Source of the DNA: Fusobacterium_C necrophorum_A
GTDB taxonomy: Bacteria > Fusobacteriota > Fusobacteriia > Fusobacteriales > Fusobacteriaceae
Length of the DNA stretch: 64,000 nucleotides
Direction of reading: 5' to 3'
NCBI RefSeq assembly: GCF_004134945.1
Contig: NZ_SBAP01000001.1
Span: forward strand, 83,401 to 147,400
Both the position numbers and the translations under genes were made by a program. Position 1 is the first letter of the stretch. Every line of letters starts with the position of its first letter. Positions 8,883 to 17,275 of this stretch are shown piece after piece. The notes below the pieces were generated by a model. It saw only the letters and a program-made list of their open reading frames with translations. It made no database searches and was not told the DNA's origin.

Positions 8883-10193
8883 TCATTTTAAATATGTCTT
8901 TAAAAATTCTCTCATATCTTCCTCCGGTACCATACTTCCACCGGTAGCCCAACAAATATGATAGGCATTCTTGACAGTATCTCCCAAAAAATCATCCACA
9001 TATTTTTTACTTTCTTCATAATGTAGAAGAGAAACTACCCCTTCGAATGCTGCACAAGAAGAAGGCTCGATTCTCTTATTTTCCGTTTCATCTAAACAGC
9101 GTAAATAATCATATAATTTATAATCCTGCACGGTAAAAATACCACTCAAAATAGGGTCCATCAGTCTTCCAATCAGTCCGGAAGGTCTCGCCACTGCCAA
9201 TCCGTCGGCATGAGTCATCCCATAAATTCCTATATCATTGACACTGATTTTTTCGTGTAATCCGCTTTCCATTCCAAGTAACATACAAGGTGCCAAAGTA
9301 GGTTCCACAAAAAAAATATGTACATTCTCTTTAAAAATTCTTTTTAATCCATAAGCTACTCCTCCGGGAGCTCCTCCTACACCACATGGAATATATACTA
9401 TTAAAGGATGTCTCTCATCTATTACAATTTCTTTTTCATCCAATTGTCTTTTCATTCTTTTGGCTGCAACCGTATATCCTAAAAATAAATCCATGGATTT
9501 TTCATCATCTACAAAATAACTCATAGGGTCTAAATTCGAATTGCTTCTCCCTTCTTCTACCGCTTTTCCATAGTCACTGTCATATTCTATGACCTGAACT
9601 CCTTTAGAACGTAACATATCTTTTTTCCATTGTTTTGCATCTGCTGACATATGAACAATCACCTGAAATCCTAATGCTGCACTGGTAATCCCTATACTTA
9701 ATCCTAAATTTCCGGTCGACCCGACTTGAATTTTATACTTCGAGAAAAATTTCTTAAATCTATCCTCTGCCAATATGGCATAATTATCCTCTATTTTTAA
9801 TAAGCCCGCTTCCATTGCCAATTCTTCCGCATGTTTTAACACTTCATAAACTCCTCCTCTAGCCTTTATGGAACCGGCTACAGGCAAGTGACTGTCCATT
9901 TTCAAATATAATGTTCCGGGAATTTTTACCTTATATTTTTCTTCCAAAGCCTTCTGCATCTGAAAAATTTCTTCTAAAGGCGATTCAATAATTCCTTTTG
10001 TAGGGACTGTTTCCGGAAATACTTTTTGAAGAAAAGGAGCAAATCTTTCCAATCTCTTTTCCGCTTGCAACAATTCTTCATCTGAAATTGGTATCTTTTC
10101 TTCGTATGTCTTATAGTCTATTCTTTTAGGATTCATCCATACCATTTCTTCCTTTTTTTCCAATTTTTGAATCACATCAGTCTTCTTTAACAT
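8883..10193 (-). CDS. dsdA: D-serine dehydratase (D-serine ammonia-lyase)
   Basis: 436 residues, matching DsdA (about 440). This PLP enzyme converts D-serine to pyruvate and ammonia. The PLP Schiff-base lysine is K110 in GSIKARGG; the phosphate-binding loop GSTGNLGLSIG and C-terminal CWATGGSMVPEE are also visible. The neighbouring GntP-type permease would import D-serine, and the two genes are 17 nt apart. AAGGAGG precedes the ATG. D-serine specificity is well supported by similarity along the whole length. Confidence 0.95.
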   Translation of the reverse strand: MLKKTDVIQKLEKKEEMVWMNPKRIDYKTYEEKIPISDEELLQAEKRLERFAPFLQKVFPETVPTKGIIESPLEEIFQMQKALEEKYKVKIPGTLYLKMDSHLPVAGSIKARGGVYEVLKHAEELAMEAGLLKIEDNYAILAEDRFKKFFSKYKIQVGSTGNLGLSIGITSAALGFQVIVHMSADAKQWKKDMLRSKGVQVIEYDSDYGKAVEEGRSNSNLDPMSYFVDDEKSMDLFLGYTVAAKRMKRQLDEKEIVIDERHPLIVYIPCGVGGAPGGVAYGLKRIFKENVHIFFVEPTLAPCMLLGMESGLHEKISVNDIGIYGMTHADGLAVARPSGLIGRLMDPILSGIFTVQDYKLYDYLRCLDETENKRIEPSSCAAFEGVVSLLHYEESKKYVDDFLGDTVKNAYHICWATGGSMVPEEDMREFLKTYLK

Positions 10194-10210
10194 CCTTCCT
10201 CCTTAAATCC

Positions 10211-11560
10211 TTATAGAAAAATCATTTTTAGTATCATCACACAAACCAAAGCTACAAAAGATTGTAAAATACTAATCAATGGAAATACCTTATATGCCAC
10301 CTCCGGTTTCATTCCGGAAGTAGAAACCACTACCCAGAAAAAATCATCATTTCCATGAAAAACCATAAAGCCTCCGGCAGCACAAGCCAACATGGCAATG
10401 ACTAATCCCATCGGAGAATGGAAGCCTAAAACATCTACTAAAGGCAATAACATCGAAGCTGCGGTAATCATTCCCACCGTTCCGGAACCGATAGCCGTCC
10501 TAAAAATAGCCCCTATTATATAAGGAACAATAATTCCTATGGATACTCCGGCAAATAAATTCATTACAATTTCTTGCAAGTTGGATAACTTTAACACAGT
10601 CGCAAAGGCTCCACCGGCACCGACAATCAAAACAATTTGTCCGGCTGTCTTCAAAGCTTCTCCAAATATTCCATCAAAAGTCCAAACTTCTTTATCATTC
10701 GGATACACCGATTTGTAAGTGAAAAAAGCGATAACAAGTCCTATAAATAAAGCGACAATAGTTTGTCCTAAAGAGTCAACAACTCGGTATAAAACTCCTT
10801 CTCCCAACGGTCTTGATTGTAAGGTAGCTATTGTTCTTAACAACATCAAGAAAATAGGAAGCAAAATAGGAGAGAAACTCATAGCTGCACTTGGTAATTT
10901 TTTTGTTTTCCCCACAGAATTGGCTTCTTCGATTTCAGGAAGAAAATAATATTTTTTTCCAAAAATTCTTCCGGCTAAAATAGCTATTATGGTTACAGGG
11001 ATGGAAACCAACATACCGCATAGGATAACCAGACCTAAATTGGAACCTAAAATTCCTGCTACTGCCAATGGACCCGGTGTTGGAGGGACTAGCATATGAG
11101 TGGCATGAAGTCCCATTGCCAATGCTACTGTCATGGTAGTCATACTTCCTCCCGTATCCTTACTTATTCTTTTCGCCAAGGGAGATAATAAGACAAAAGC
11201 GGAATCACAAAAAACAGGAATAGAAACGAAATATCCCGTGACTGCTAAGCCTATATCAGCATTTTTTCTTCCTGTCATCTTTAATATTGTTTCCGCCATG
11301 GTCTCTGCCGCTCCGCTATTTTCTAAGAGAGCACCCATAACAGTCCCTATAGCAATCACAACCCCAATTCCGGCAATCGTTCCGCCCAATCCCTCTGAAT
11401 AAGCCCCAATAATATCCGGAACGGAATGTCCGGATACCAATCCAAAGAAAAAAGCACTAATGGTCAAAGCAAAAAATGGATGTAATTTCATTTTAATAGT
11501 AAGTAAAACCAATAGTAATATTGATAACAAAATGGCAATAATTGTAAATGACGTTCCCAT
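10211..11560 (-). CDS. GntP-family permease, probable D-serine transporter (DsdX-like)
   Basis: 449 residues, about a dozen hydrophobic segments, no signal peptide. GntP-family blocks are present: GEGLGGTIAGIGVVIAIGTVMG, HATHMLVPPTPGPLAVA and the C-terminal GNDDFFWVVVSTSG. The family moves gluconate, other sugar acids or D-serine with protons. Being directly upstream of dsdA in the same operon makes D-serine the likely substrate, as for E. coli DsdX, but the sequence alone cannot exclude gluconate-type substrates. A 16-bp palindrome lies 25-40 bp upstream of the ATG. Confidence 0.9.
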   Translation of the reverse strand: MGTSFTIIAILLSILLLVLLTIKMKLHPFFALTISAFFFGLVSGHSVPDIIGAYSEGLGGTIAGIGVVIAIGTVMGALLENSGAAETMAETILKMTGRKNADIGLAVTGYFVSIPVFCDSAFVLLSPLAKRISKDTGGSMTTMTVALAMGLHATHMLVPPTPGPLAVAGILGSNLGLVILCGMLVSIPVTIIAILAGRIFGKKYYFLPEIEEANSVGKTKKLPSAAMSFSPILLPIFLMLLRTIATLQSRPLGEGVLYRVVDSLGQTIVALFIGLVIAFFTYKSVYPNDKEVWTFDGIFGEALKTAGQIVLIVGAGGAFATVLKLSNLQEIVMNLFAGVSIGIIVPYIIGAIFRTAIGSGTVGMITAASMLLPLVDVLGFHSPMGLVIAMLACAAGGFMVFHGNDDFFWVVVSTSGMKPEVAYKVFPLISILQSFVALVCVMILKMIFL

Positions 11561-11942
11561 AAAATACCTCCCTATTTTTATTTGAAAATAACGTTATTTT
11601 ATACTTTTGAATCTATCAATATTTATTACTATTTCCAAGATCTCTATTTCTACTTTTTTCTCTAAAAAAATTTAATTATATTTAAAGTATATTTTTTATC
11701 TCCTCAATGAAACTTTTTTTATTTATTTTTATTTAACTATTTCTTATTTTTACATTTACTTTATATAAGTTTACCTCGTAAAATATAGAAAGTCAATATT
11801 AAAAATTAAATTATATTTAATTTTTATCTTAAAGCTTCGATTATTGAATTTAATATGATTTAATTTTAAAAGTAGCTGGATGAAAATAAAAAATTATTAT
11901 ATAATATAAATGAAAAAATAGTGCTTTAAGAAAGGATTAACA
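11561..11942. promoter_or_regulatory. Divergent control region of the D-serine module with palindromes
   Basis: A 382-bp, very AT-rich region between the permease (minus) and the XRE-cupin regulator (plus). It holds a perfect 16-bp palindrome AAAATAACGTTATTTT at 11585-11600, just upstream of the permease start, and an inverted repeat with 11-bp arms (11801-11811 / 11815-11825) around TAT. TTTAATTATATTTAAA near 11668 resembles the latter. These are candidate operators. No ORF is supported here. Confidence 0.55.
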
Positions 11943-12497
11943 ATGAATTATGAGATAAATATAGGAAAGACGATAAAAAATATACGAATTTCAAAAGGCT
12001 TACTTCTGAAAGAGGTTGCCTCCAAATGTGACATTTCTTCCTCTATGCTAAGTCAAATCGAGAAAGGGAACGCCAATCCTTCTTTAAATACAATCAAAGC
12101 GATTGCTCAAGCTTTGGAAGTTCCTTTATTTACATTTTTTATAAACTCGGAAGAAACAGAGTATCCCTTTCATATCGTAAAAAAAGAAGAGAGAAAAAGG
12201 ATAAGTACGGAAAATGTTATCTACGAACTTTTAACTCCAAAAGTAGAAAGTAAGATTGAGTTTATGCAAATGACCTTACGGAAAAATGCAGAAACTTCCG
12301 TTCGCCCTATGTCACATAAGGGAGAAGAGGTTGCTGTCCTATTGGAAGGAAAAGTCGAACTGACAATAGGCAATTCTTCCATTACTTTATCCCCTGGAGA
12401 TTCTGTTCATATCCCGGCAATGGCTCCTCATAAATGGAAAAATCTTCAACAGGAAAAAAGTATCGTATTATTTTCAGTAACTCCACCTGAATTTTAA
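11943..12497 (+). CDS. XRE-family regulator with C-terminal cupin domain
   Basis: 184 residues: an N-terminal Cro/C1 helix-turn-helix (GKTIKNIRISKGLLLKEVAS ... SMLSQIEKGNANPSLNTIKAIA, about residues 8-60) and a C-terminal cupin (about 110-184: SHKGEEVAVLLEGKVEL, LSPGDSVHIPAMAPHKW). This is the PuuR-like architecture, where the cupin senses a small metabolite. AAAGGA lies 6 nt before the ATG. It is divergent from permease-dsdA and most likely regulates them. The ligand could be D-serine or a product; this is inference from position. Confidence 0.92.
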   Translation: MNYEINIGKTIKNIRISKGLLLKEVASKCDISSSMLSQIEKGNANPSLNTIKAIAQALEVPLFTFFINSEETEYPFHIVKKEERKRISTENVIYELLTPKVESKIEFMQMTLRKNAETSVRPMSHKGEEVAVLLEGKVELTIGNSSITLSPGDSVHIPAMAPHKWKNLQQEKSIVLFSVTPPEF

Positions 12498-12522
12498 TCA
12501 TTCTTTATCGGAGCCTCTATGT

Positions 12523-12558
12523 AAAAAAACTCACCAAATCATATAGGTGAGCTTTTTT
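12523..12558. terminator. Convergent terminator hairpin
   Basis: CTCACC (12530-12535) pairs with GGTGAG (12546-12551), flanked by an A7 run and a T6 run. It lies between the XRE-cupin gene (plus) and the amidotransferase-like gene (minus). It shares a long core, ATCATATAGGTGAGCTT, with the terminator at 8823-8862. Confidence 0.8.
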
Positions 12559-12562
12559 ATTT

Positions 12563-13300
12563 TTATTTCTTTCTTCTCTTGACTTCTTGAATAAAATGCT
12601 GAAAAAGATTGAGAGCAAATGTATGATGACGATGCATCATTTCCGGATGAAATTGTACTCCTACAAAAAATTGTTCCTCTGTAATCCATTCAATCGCTTC
12701 TATCACTCCATCAGGAGCCTTTCCTACTATCCTTAAAGATTCTCCTAAATCCTTAATTGCCAAGTGATGATAAGAATTCACTCTTCCTTTTTGTCCCATG
12801 CTCTTTGCCAAAAAACTGTCCTCTTCAACTATAATCCCGTGAGTTGCTTCATAATAGTTTGCCTGCTGCACATGTTGAATATAAGCTCCCGGAATTTCTG
12901 AAATATCCTGATACAAACTTCCACCGAAAGCAACATTGATCATCTGATGCCCTCGACAAATTCCCAATACCGGCTTTTGCATTTCTTTCGCATAGCGAAT
13001 CACTAACATTTCATATTGATCTCTTCTCGGGTAAATTCTTTGATATTTCCTTCCAATTTCTTCTCCCCAATAACTGGGATCTATATCATATCCTCCCGAT
13101 AAAAGGATAGCATCCACTCGAGACACCATCTCTTTTATATTTTCTTCCTCTTCTACAATCGGTAATATGATTGGAATTCCGCCTGCTTTTTCGACTGCCG
13201 AAATATAGTCATCATTCACATAAGCTCTTTCATAAGCGGAAAAAATATCATCTCCTCCACAAGTGATAATACTCCCTGTAATTCCTATTAAAGCTTTCAT
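12563..13300 (-). CDS. Class-I glutamine-amidotransferase-like hydrolase (peptidase C26, PuuD-type)
   Basis: About 245 residues. The nucleophile elbow is GICRGHQM (Cys about 115) and the His-Glu pair is in VQFHPEM (about 219-223). AILLSGGYDIDPSYWGEE is typical of gamma-glutamyl-GABA hydrolases and relatives that cleave gamma-glutamyl amides. The preferred ATG overlaps the upstream GNAT stop (ATGA); the GTG two codons earlier is too close to the GGAG site. Substrate is not known. A decayed relic similar to its middle part lies at about 14128-14235. Confidence 0.9.
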   Translation of the reverse strand: MKALIGITGSIITCGGDDIFSAYERAYVNDDYISAVEKAGGIPIILPIVEEEENIKEMVSRVDAILLSGGYDIDPSYWGEEIGRKYQRIYPRRDQYEMLVIRYAKEMQKPVLGICRGHQMINVAFGGSLYQDISEIPGAYIQHVQQANYYEATHGIIVEEDSFLAKSMGQKGRVNSYHHLAIKDLGESLRIVGKAPDGVIEAIEWITEEQFFVGVQFHPEMMHRHHTFALNLFQHFIQEVKRRKK

Positions 13301-13881
13301 AGCCACTCCTTTCTCAAGCCCATTAAAATTTCATCATGGTAGCTTCCGTCTTTCAAGCGATAAGCTTTTGGAATTCTTCCCCATTCTTGAAACCCAAACT
13401 CATGATACATTTTTTTAGCTCTATAATTATCGGCAAATACACCCAATTCTATTTGTTCATATCCTAATTCAAAAGCCAACAGAATAGAATTGTGTGTCAG
13501 TATTTTTCCAATTCCGTTTCCCCAATGCTTCTCTTCTACACAAATTCCAAAACTCGCCCTATGCAAAACTTTTTTCTTCTCCATCCACGGCATAATCCCT
13601 GCACTGGCAATTATTTTATCTTTATAGTACACACAAAGAATAAATTGACGTTGCGTTTTTTGAAATGATTTTAACATTTCCCTTTCTTCTTCCTCTGTCA
13701 TTGTCAATTCTTCCCGGTATGTCAATAAAAAATCCGTTTCCCCTCTGACTCTTTTAGAATGTTCCAAAAGAGCTTTTGCATCTTCTTCTCGAGCTATTTT
13801 TATCGTATAAATCTCTTGATTTTTCGCCAAAAATTCCTGTTGTATGAATTCCATCCTCCACCTTTTAGAACTTTTTATCAT
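13297..13881 (-). CDS. GNAT-family N-acetyltransferase
   Basis: 194 residues with the GNAT acetyl-CoA loop in CVEEKHWGNGIGKILTHNSI (about residues 115-135) and the following ELGVFADNYRAKKMYHEFGF block typical of small-molecule or ribosomal-protein-type acetyltransferases. Substrate unknown. A start at codon 10 (MEFIQQ) is possible, but its Shine-Dalgarno sequence directly abuts the ATG, so the upstream ATG with AGAGG is kept. It is coupled to the downstream C26 hydrolase by a 4-bp overlap. Confidence 0.88.
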   Translation of the reverse strand: MIKSSKRWRMEFIQQEFLAKNQEIYTIKIAREEDAKALLEHSKRVRGETDFLLTYREELTMTEEEEREMLKSFQKTQRQFILCVYYKDKIIASAGIMPWMEKKKVLHRASFGICVEEKHWGNGIGKILTHNSILLAFELGYEQIELGVFADNYRAKKMYHEFGFQEWGRIPKAYRLKDGSYHDEILMGLRKEWL

Positions 13882-14249
13882 TTGCTCTGTACCTCTTTCT
13901 CTCGTCTATAGATAGACCGCTTCATGCATTCTACCCATTATATAATACATTTTTAATTTTTTATACAAAAGATTAAAATTCTTTTTACATCTTTTGTAAT
14001 TTCAAAAAATTGACGATACTCCATATGTTCATCAAAGTTAAAATAAGCTATATTTCTATATATGTATCACACTTTTTTTAATAAATAAAGAGATAAATAT
14101 CACATTTTTAAAAAATCATATTACCCGGCTCTCCTCTTGGATTTTCTGAAGTATCTCACTACAAGTTTCTGTCAAAAGTCACATTGATCATTTCCTTGAA
14201 AATTCCCAATATCAGCTTTCACATTTCATATTTGTAATAGTACAAAATA
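13882..14249. other. Gene-free stretch at the edge of the restriction-modification island
   Basis: 368 bp without a supported ORF. The left part is AT-rich and should hold the GNAT promoter (a TATAAT-like element on the minus strand near 13935-13945). The right part contains a decayed copy of C26 hydrolase sequence (see 14128-14235). Confidence 0.6.
14128..14235 (-). pseudogene. Relic of a second C26 hydrolase gene
   Basis: On the plus strand the stretch TTTCTGAAGTATCTCACTAC through ATTGATCAT and AAATTCCCAATATCAGCTTT aligns with 12896-12996 inside the intact C26 gene, in the same order, with a small gap and scattered substitutions. It has no open frame. It looks like the remains of a duplicated or replaced gene. 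Confidence 0.55.
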
Positions 14250-17249
14250 TTAAAATTTTTCCGAAAATTTTTCAAAGTTACTAGTCACTTGAAAATGGAT
14301 GTCTTTTGAAATTGCTTCAAAATGTTTTTTTCCACAGCTGATTTTTAAATTTTCTGTTTCCCTTCTGTTTTCCTCCAATACAGATCCTTTTGTTTCCACG
14401 ATAAAATATAATTTTTCTTCTTCTTTGTTTAAATCCGGCTTCACAAGTACTGCCCAATCAGGATTATAGTTTCCTAAAGGAGTGGATATTTTAAACCAAC
14501 TTGGAAGTTTTGTATAGACTTTAATATTTCCATTTTTTTCTAATCCTTTAGCAAATTCTCTTTCTACATCAGAATCAATAATAATATCCATGTATGGAGT
14601 TTTTTCTGTTTTTATCATATTCCCTTGTTTGTTCATCTCATCTTTCAAATATCCAAAAATTTCATTATTTTCAAATAGTTCTTGTGAATAATATTCCATA
14701 TCTCCTATTTTTTCATATTTGATTCCATCCACGATAAATAGCTTCATCGTTCTTTTTATAATACTGCTAGCTTGTTCCAAATAAAGTTGAGGATTTTTCT
14801 TAAAACTATGTAAAGTGCCGGATTCCGTTAAAATTCTTACTATACTTCTTCTTGTAAGATTGGTTTCATTTTGTAAATAGGTAATAATATCCGGTAATTT
14901 AAATCTATGATCTACATCTATATTTTCCTCTACTGCATAGGATTTTTCTTCCTCAATTCCTCCTTTGGTAATGGCCAATCTTTTTTTATCATATAAAAAT
15001 TTTTCTTTCGGTATATAGACTTCATCACCTAAGTTTTTAATACATCGCTTGATTAATTCTTCTCCATCAAAATTTACCTGATATGTTGTTTTATACTTGA
15101 TTCGATTCCATAATTCTTTGAATTCTTCGCTTAAAAACACTTTTTTATTTAATGTTATTTTCTTTTTTTCGTTAGCATTTTTAATGACTAACTTTCCCAT
15201 TGTAGCCTTAAGTTTTTGAAGAATACTTTTCTTTATGTCATAAAATTCTTCTGCCAGTTCTACTTTTCCCTCTTGTAAATCATATTTTAGTTTTTCTTTT
15301 GCATTTCCTCTTTCATCAATATAATCTTTTTTTATTAACTCTCGATATATTTCTTTTGACTTTTCATGACCAAGAAACATTTCTTTTCCATTTTCATCTT
15401 TCGCCATAATATTTGCAAAAATAAAGTTCTCTATCAATCCAAATTTAATATTTTCTTCTTTCTCCATTTCTTTTTGTAAAGATTCTACAAACTGCTCATA
15501 AGATTCATTTGCCATCACGGTTAAAGTATTTACATCAAAACCTCGAACTCTTTCCCCCTCTTGATTCACAGCAATTCGAAGTCCTCTTCCAATTTCCTGT
15601 CTTTTCTTAATTTCCGAAGTCGTTTCATTCAAAGTACAGATTTGAAATACATTCGGGTTATCCCAACCTTCTTTTAAAGCAGAGTGAGAAAAAATAAATG
15701 CCAAAGGCTCTTCAAAACTTAGAAGTTTTTCCTTATCTTTCATGATTTTCGTAAAAGTATCATTATCAGCATTCGTATTTCCTTTTGTATCTTTCTCTTC
15801 GAAGTACTCTACTCCAGTTTTACTTTTCTTTTTATCTACTGAAAAATATCCGTCATGAGCTGAGGCTGCTTGTTGATACAAAGGAAGAGACAAATTTCTA
15901 AGTTCAGAGTATTCAGGCAATTCTAAAAGCTTATTATATTCCTCTTCAAAGATGACAGCATATTTTCCTTTTTTAGCTTCTCCTGTTTCCACATCATAAA
16001 TTCTATAATTAGCCACTTTATCTATAAAGAAAAGGGATAGAACCTTGATTCCTTTCTTTTTCAAAGCTATCTGCTTATCAAAATGTTCTTGGATGGTTTT
16101 TCTTATCTGTAATCTTTTTATTACATTCGGATCTTCTCCGCCATTCACTTGTCCTAGGAACAATGTTACTTTTCCAAAATCTATAAAAGATTTCGTCGGA
16201 TCTTTTTCGTTATATGTAATTTCATTTACGATATAGCCATCGTAAATATCTCTTTTTGCCTTTTCACTTAAACTATCTCCTTTTGCTATTTTTACTTTTT
16301 TTCTATTAACTCCATTTTTTGATTTCATATCAAGTTCAATCTCAGCTACCGGCAAGCTTTTACTAAGTTTTATATTGATAACTTTAATATATTCTGTATT
16401 TGCATTTTGAGTTACTCCTACCGTGGCAACCTCTATTTGTTTTACCAACTTCTTTTCATAGGCATCTATGGAATCCAACTTAAAGACAGAATTGTATTTT
16501 TCTTTATGAGTTGCAGAATATCTCAAGGTATACAAAGGATTTAATGTTTGTATCGCTTTCTTTGCTATTTCACTTTCCATATTTTGTGGCTCATCCACAA
16601 TTACAATTGGATTACATTGACTGATGTAATCAATGGGTCGATATCCATTCGCCTGATCTCTTTCTTGATTAATAATATTTGTGTCCTTATTAAAAGAATC
16701 TATATTCATAATTAAAATTTGTATTGTATCGTTAACAGCAAAATTTCGTATCATATTTATTTTTTTAGAGTCATAGATAAAGTAATCATAAGGCGTATTT
16801 TCATAGAGACTTTTAAAATGTTCTTCTGTTATCTGAAGTGTTTTATACACTCCTTCTTTGATTGCAATGGATGGAACCACAATGATAAATTTGGTAAATC
16901 CATATTTTTTATTCAGTTCCATGATAGTTCTTAAATAAACATAGGTTTTTCCTGTTCCTGTCTCCATTTCAATGGAAAAATGATAATTATTTTTTCCTAA
17001 TACTTCGGTTTTTGCTAAACCATTTCTAGTTTGAATCTTATTTACATTCTCTAAAATTTCCTCAGGAAATAGTAAAAGTTTATTTCCTGTCCCTAAATCA
17101 TTTTCTTCAGAAATAATACTTAATTGAGGATTCTTTGTTTTTTCCACTGTAAACACCGTCTTGGCTATTTCCTGTCCCGAAAATATATCCGTGATAGAGT
17201 TTATCGCTTCCAACTGATATTCTAAATTCTCTTCAAATTTAATTTTCAT
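14250..17249 (-). CDS. res: Type III restriction endonuclease subunit (Res)
   Basis: 999 residues, usual for Res. SF2 helicase/translocase motifs are clear: motif I ETGTGKT at 96-102, the DEAD-box variant VDEPQNM near 217, SATHK, and motif VI IGRGLRIAVNQEGERVRGFD. The C-terminal nuclease shows NYNPDWAVLV and IVETKGS (about 925-952), a PD...E-x-K site. It should cut DNA in a complex with Mod after ATP-driven communication between two sites. It follows mod by 26 nt with a short ribosome-site gap. The Res frame is intact although the mod gene in front is interrupted. Confidence 0.95.
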   Translation of the reverse strand: MKIKFEENLEYQLEAINSITDIFSGQEIAKTVFTVEKTKNPQLSIISEENDLGTGNKLLLFPEEILENVNKIQTRNGLAKTEVLGKNNYHFSIEMETGTGKTYVYLRTIMELNKKYGFTKFIIVVPSIAIKEGVYKTLQITEEHFKSLYENTPYDYFIYDSKKINMIRNFAVNDTIQILIMNIDSFNKDTNIINQERDQANGYRPIDYISQCNPIVIVDEPQNMESEIAKKAIQTLNPLYTLRYSATHKEKYNSVFKLDSIDAYEKKLVKQIEVATVGVTQNANTEYIKVINIKLSKSLPVAEIELDMKSKNGVNRKKVKIAKGDSLSEKAKRDIYDGYIVNEITYNEKDPTKSFIDFGKVTLFLGQVNGGEDPNVIKRLQIRKTIQEHFDKQIALKKKGIKVLSLFFIDKVANYRIYDVETGEAKKGKYAVIFEEEYNKLLELPEYSELRNLSLPLYQQAASAHDGYFSVDKKKSKTGVEYFEEKDTKGNTNADNDTFTKIMKDKEKLLSFEEPLAFIFSHSALKEGWDNPNVFQICTLNETTSEIKKRQEIGRGLRIAVNQEGERVRGFDVNTLTVMANESYEQFVESLQKEMEKEENIKFGLIENFIFANIMAKDENGKEMFLGHEKSKEIYRELIKKDYIDERGNAKEKLKYDLQEGKVELAEEFYDIKKSILQKLKATMGKLVIKNANEKKKITLNKKVFLSEEFKELWNRIKYKTTYQVNFDGEELIKRCIKNLGDEVYIPKEKFLYDKKRLAITKGGIEEEKSYAVEENIDVDHRFKLPDIITYLQNETNLTRRSIVRILTESGTLHSFKKNPQLYLEQASSIIKRTMKLFIVDGIKYEKIGDMEYYSQELFENNEIFGYLKDEMNKQGNMIKTEKTPYMDIIIDSDVEREFAKGLEKNGNIKVYTKLPSWFKISTPLGNYNPDWAVLVKPDLNKEEEKLYFIVETKGSVLEENRRETENLKISCGKKHFEAISKDIHFQVTSNFEKFSEKF

Positions 17250-17275
17250 ACTCTTCTCCTATATGCGTATACTTC

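Noticed and set aside
8883..10193. Tryptophan synthase beta-like or threonine dehydratase identity
   Set aside because: The full-length pattern and the coupled permease fit D-serine dehydratase better.
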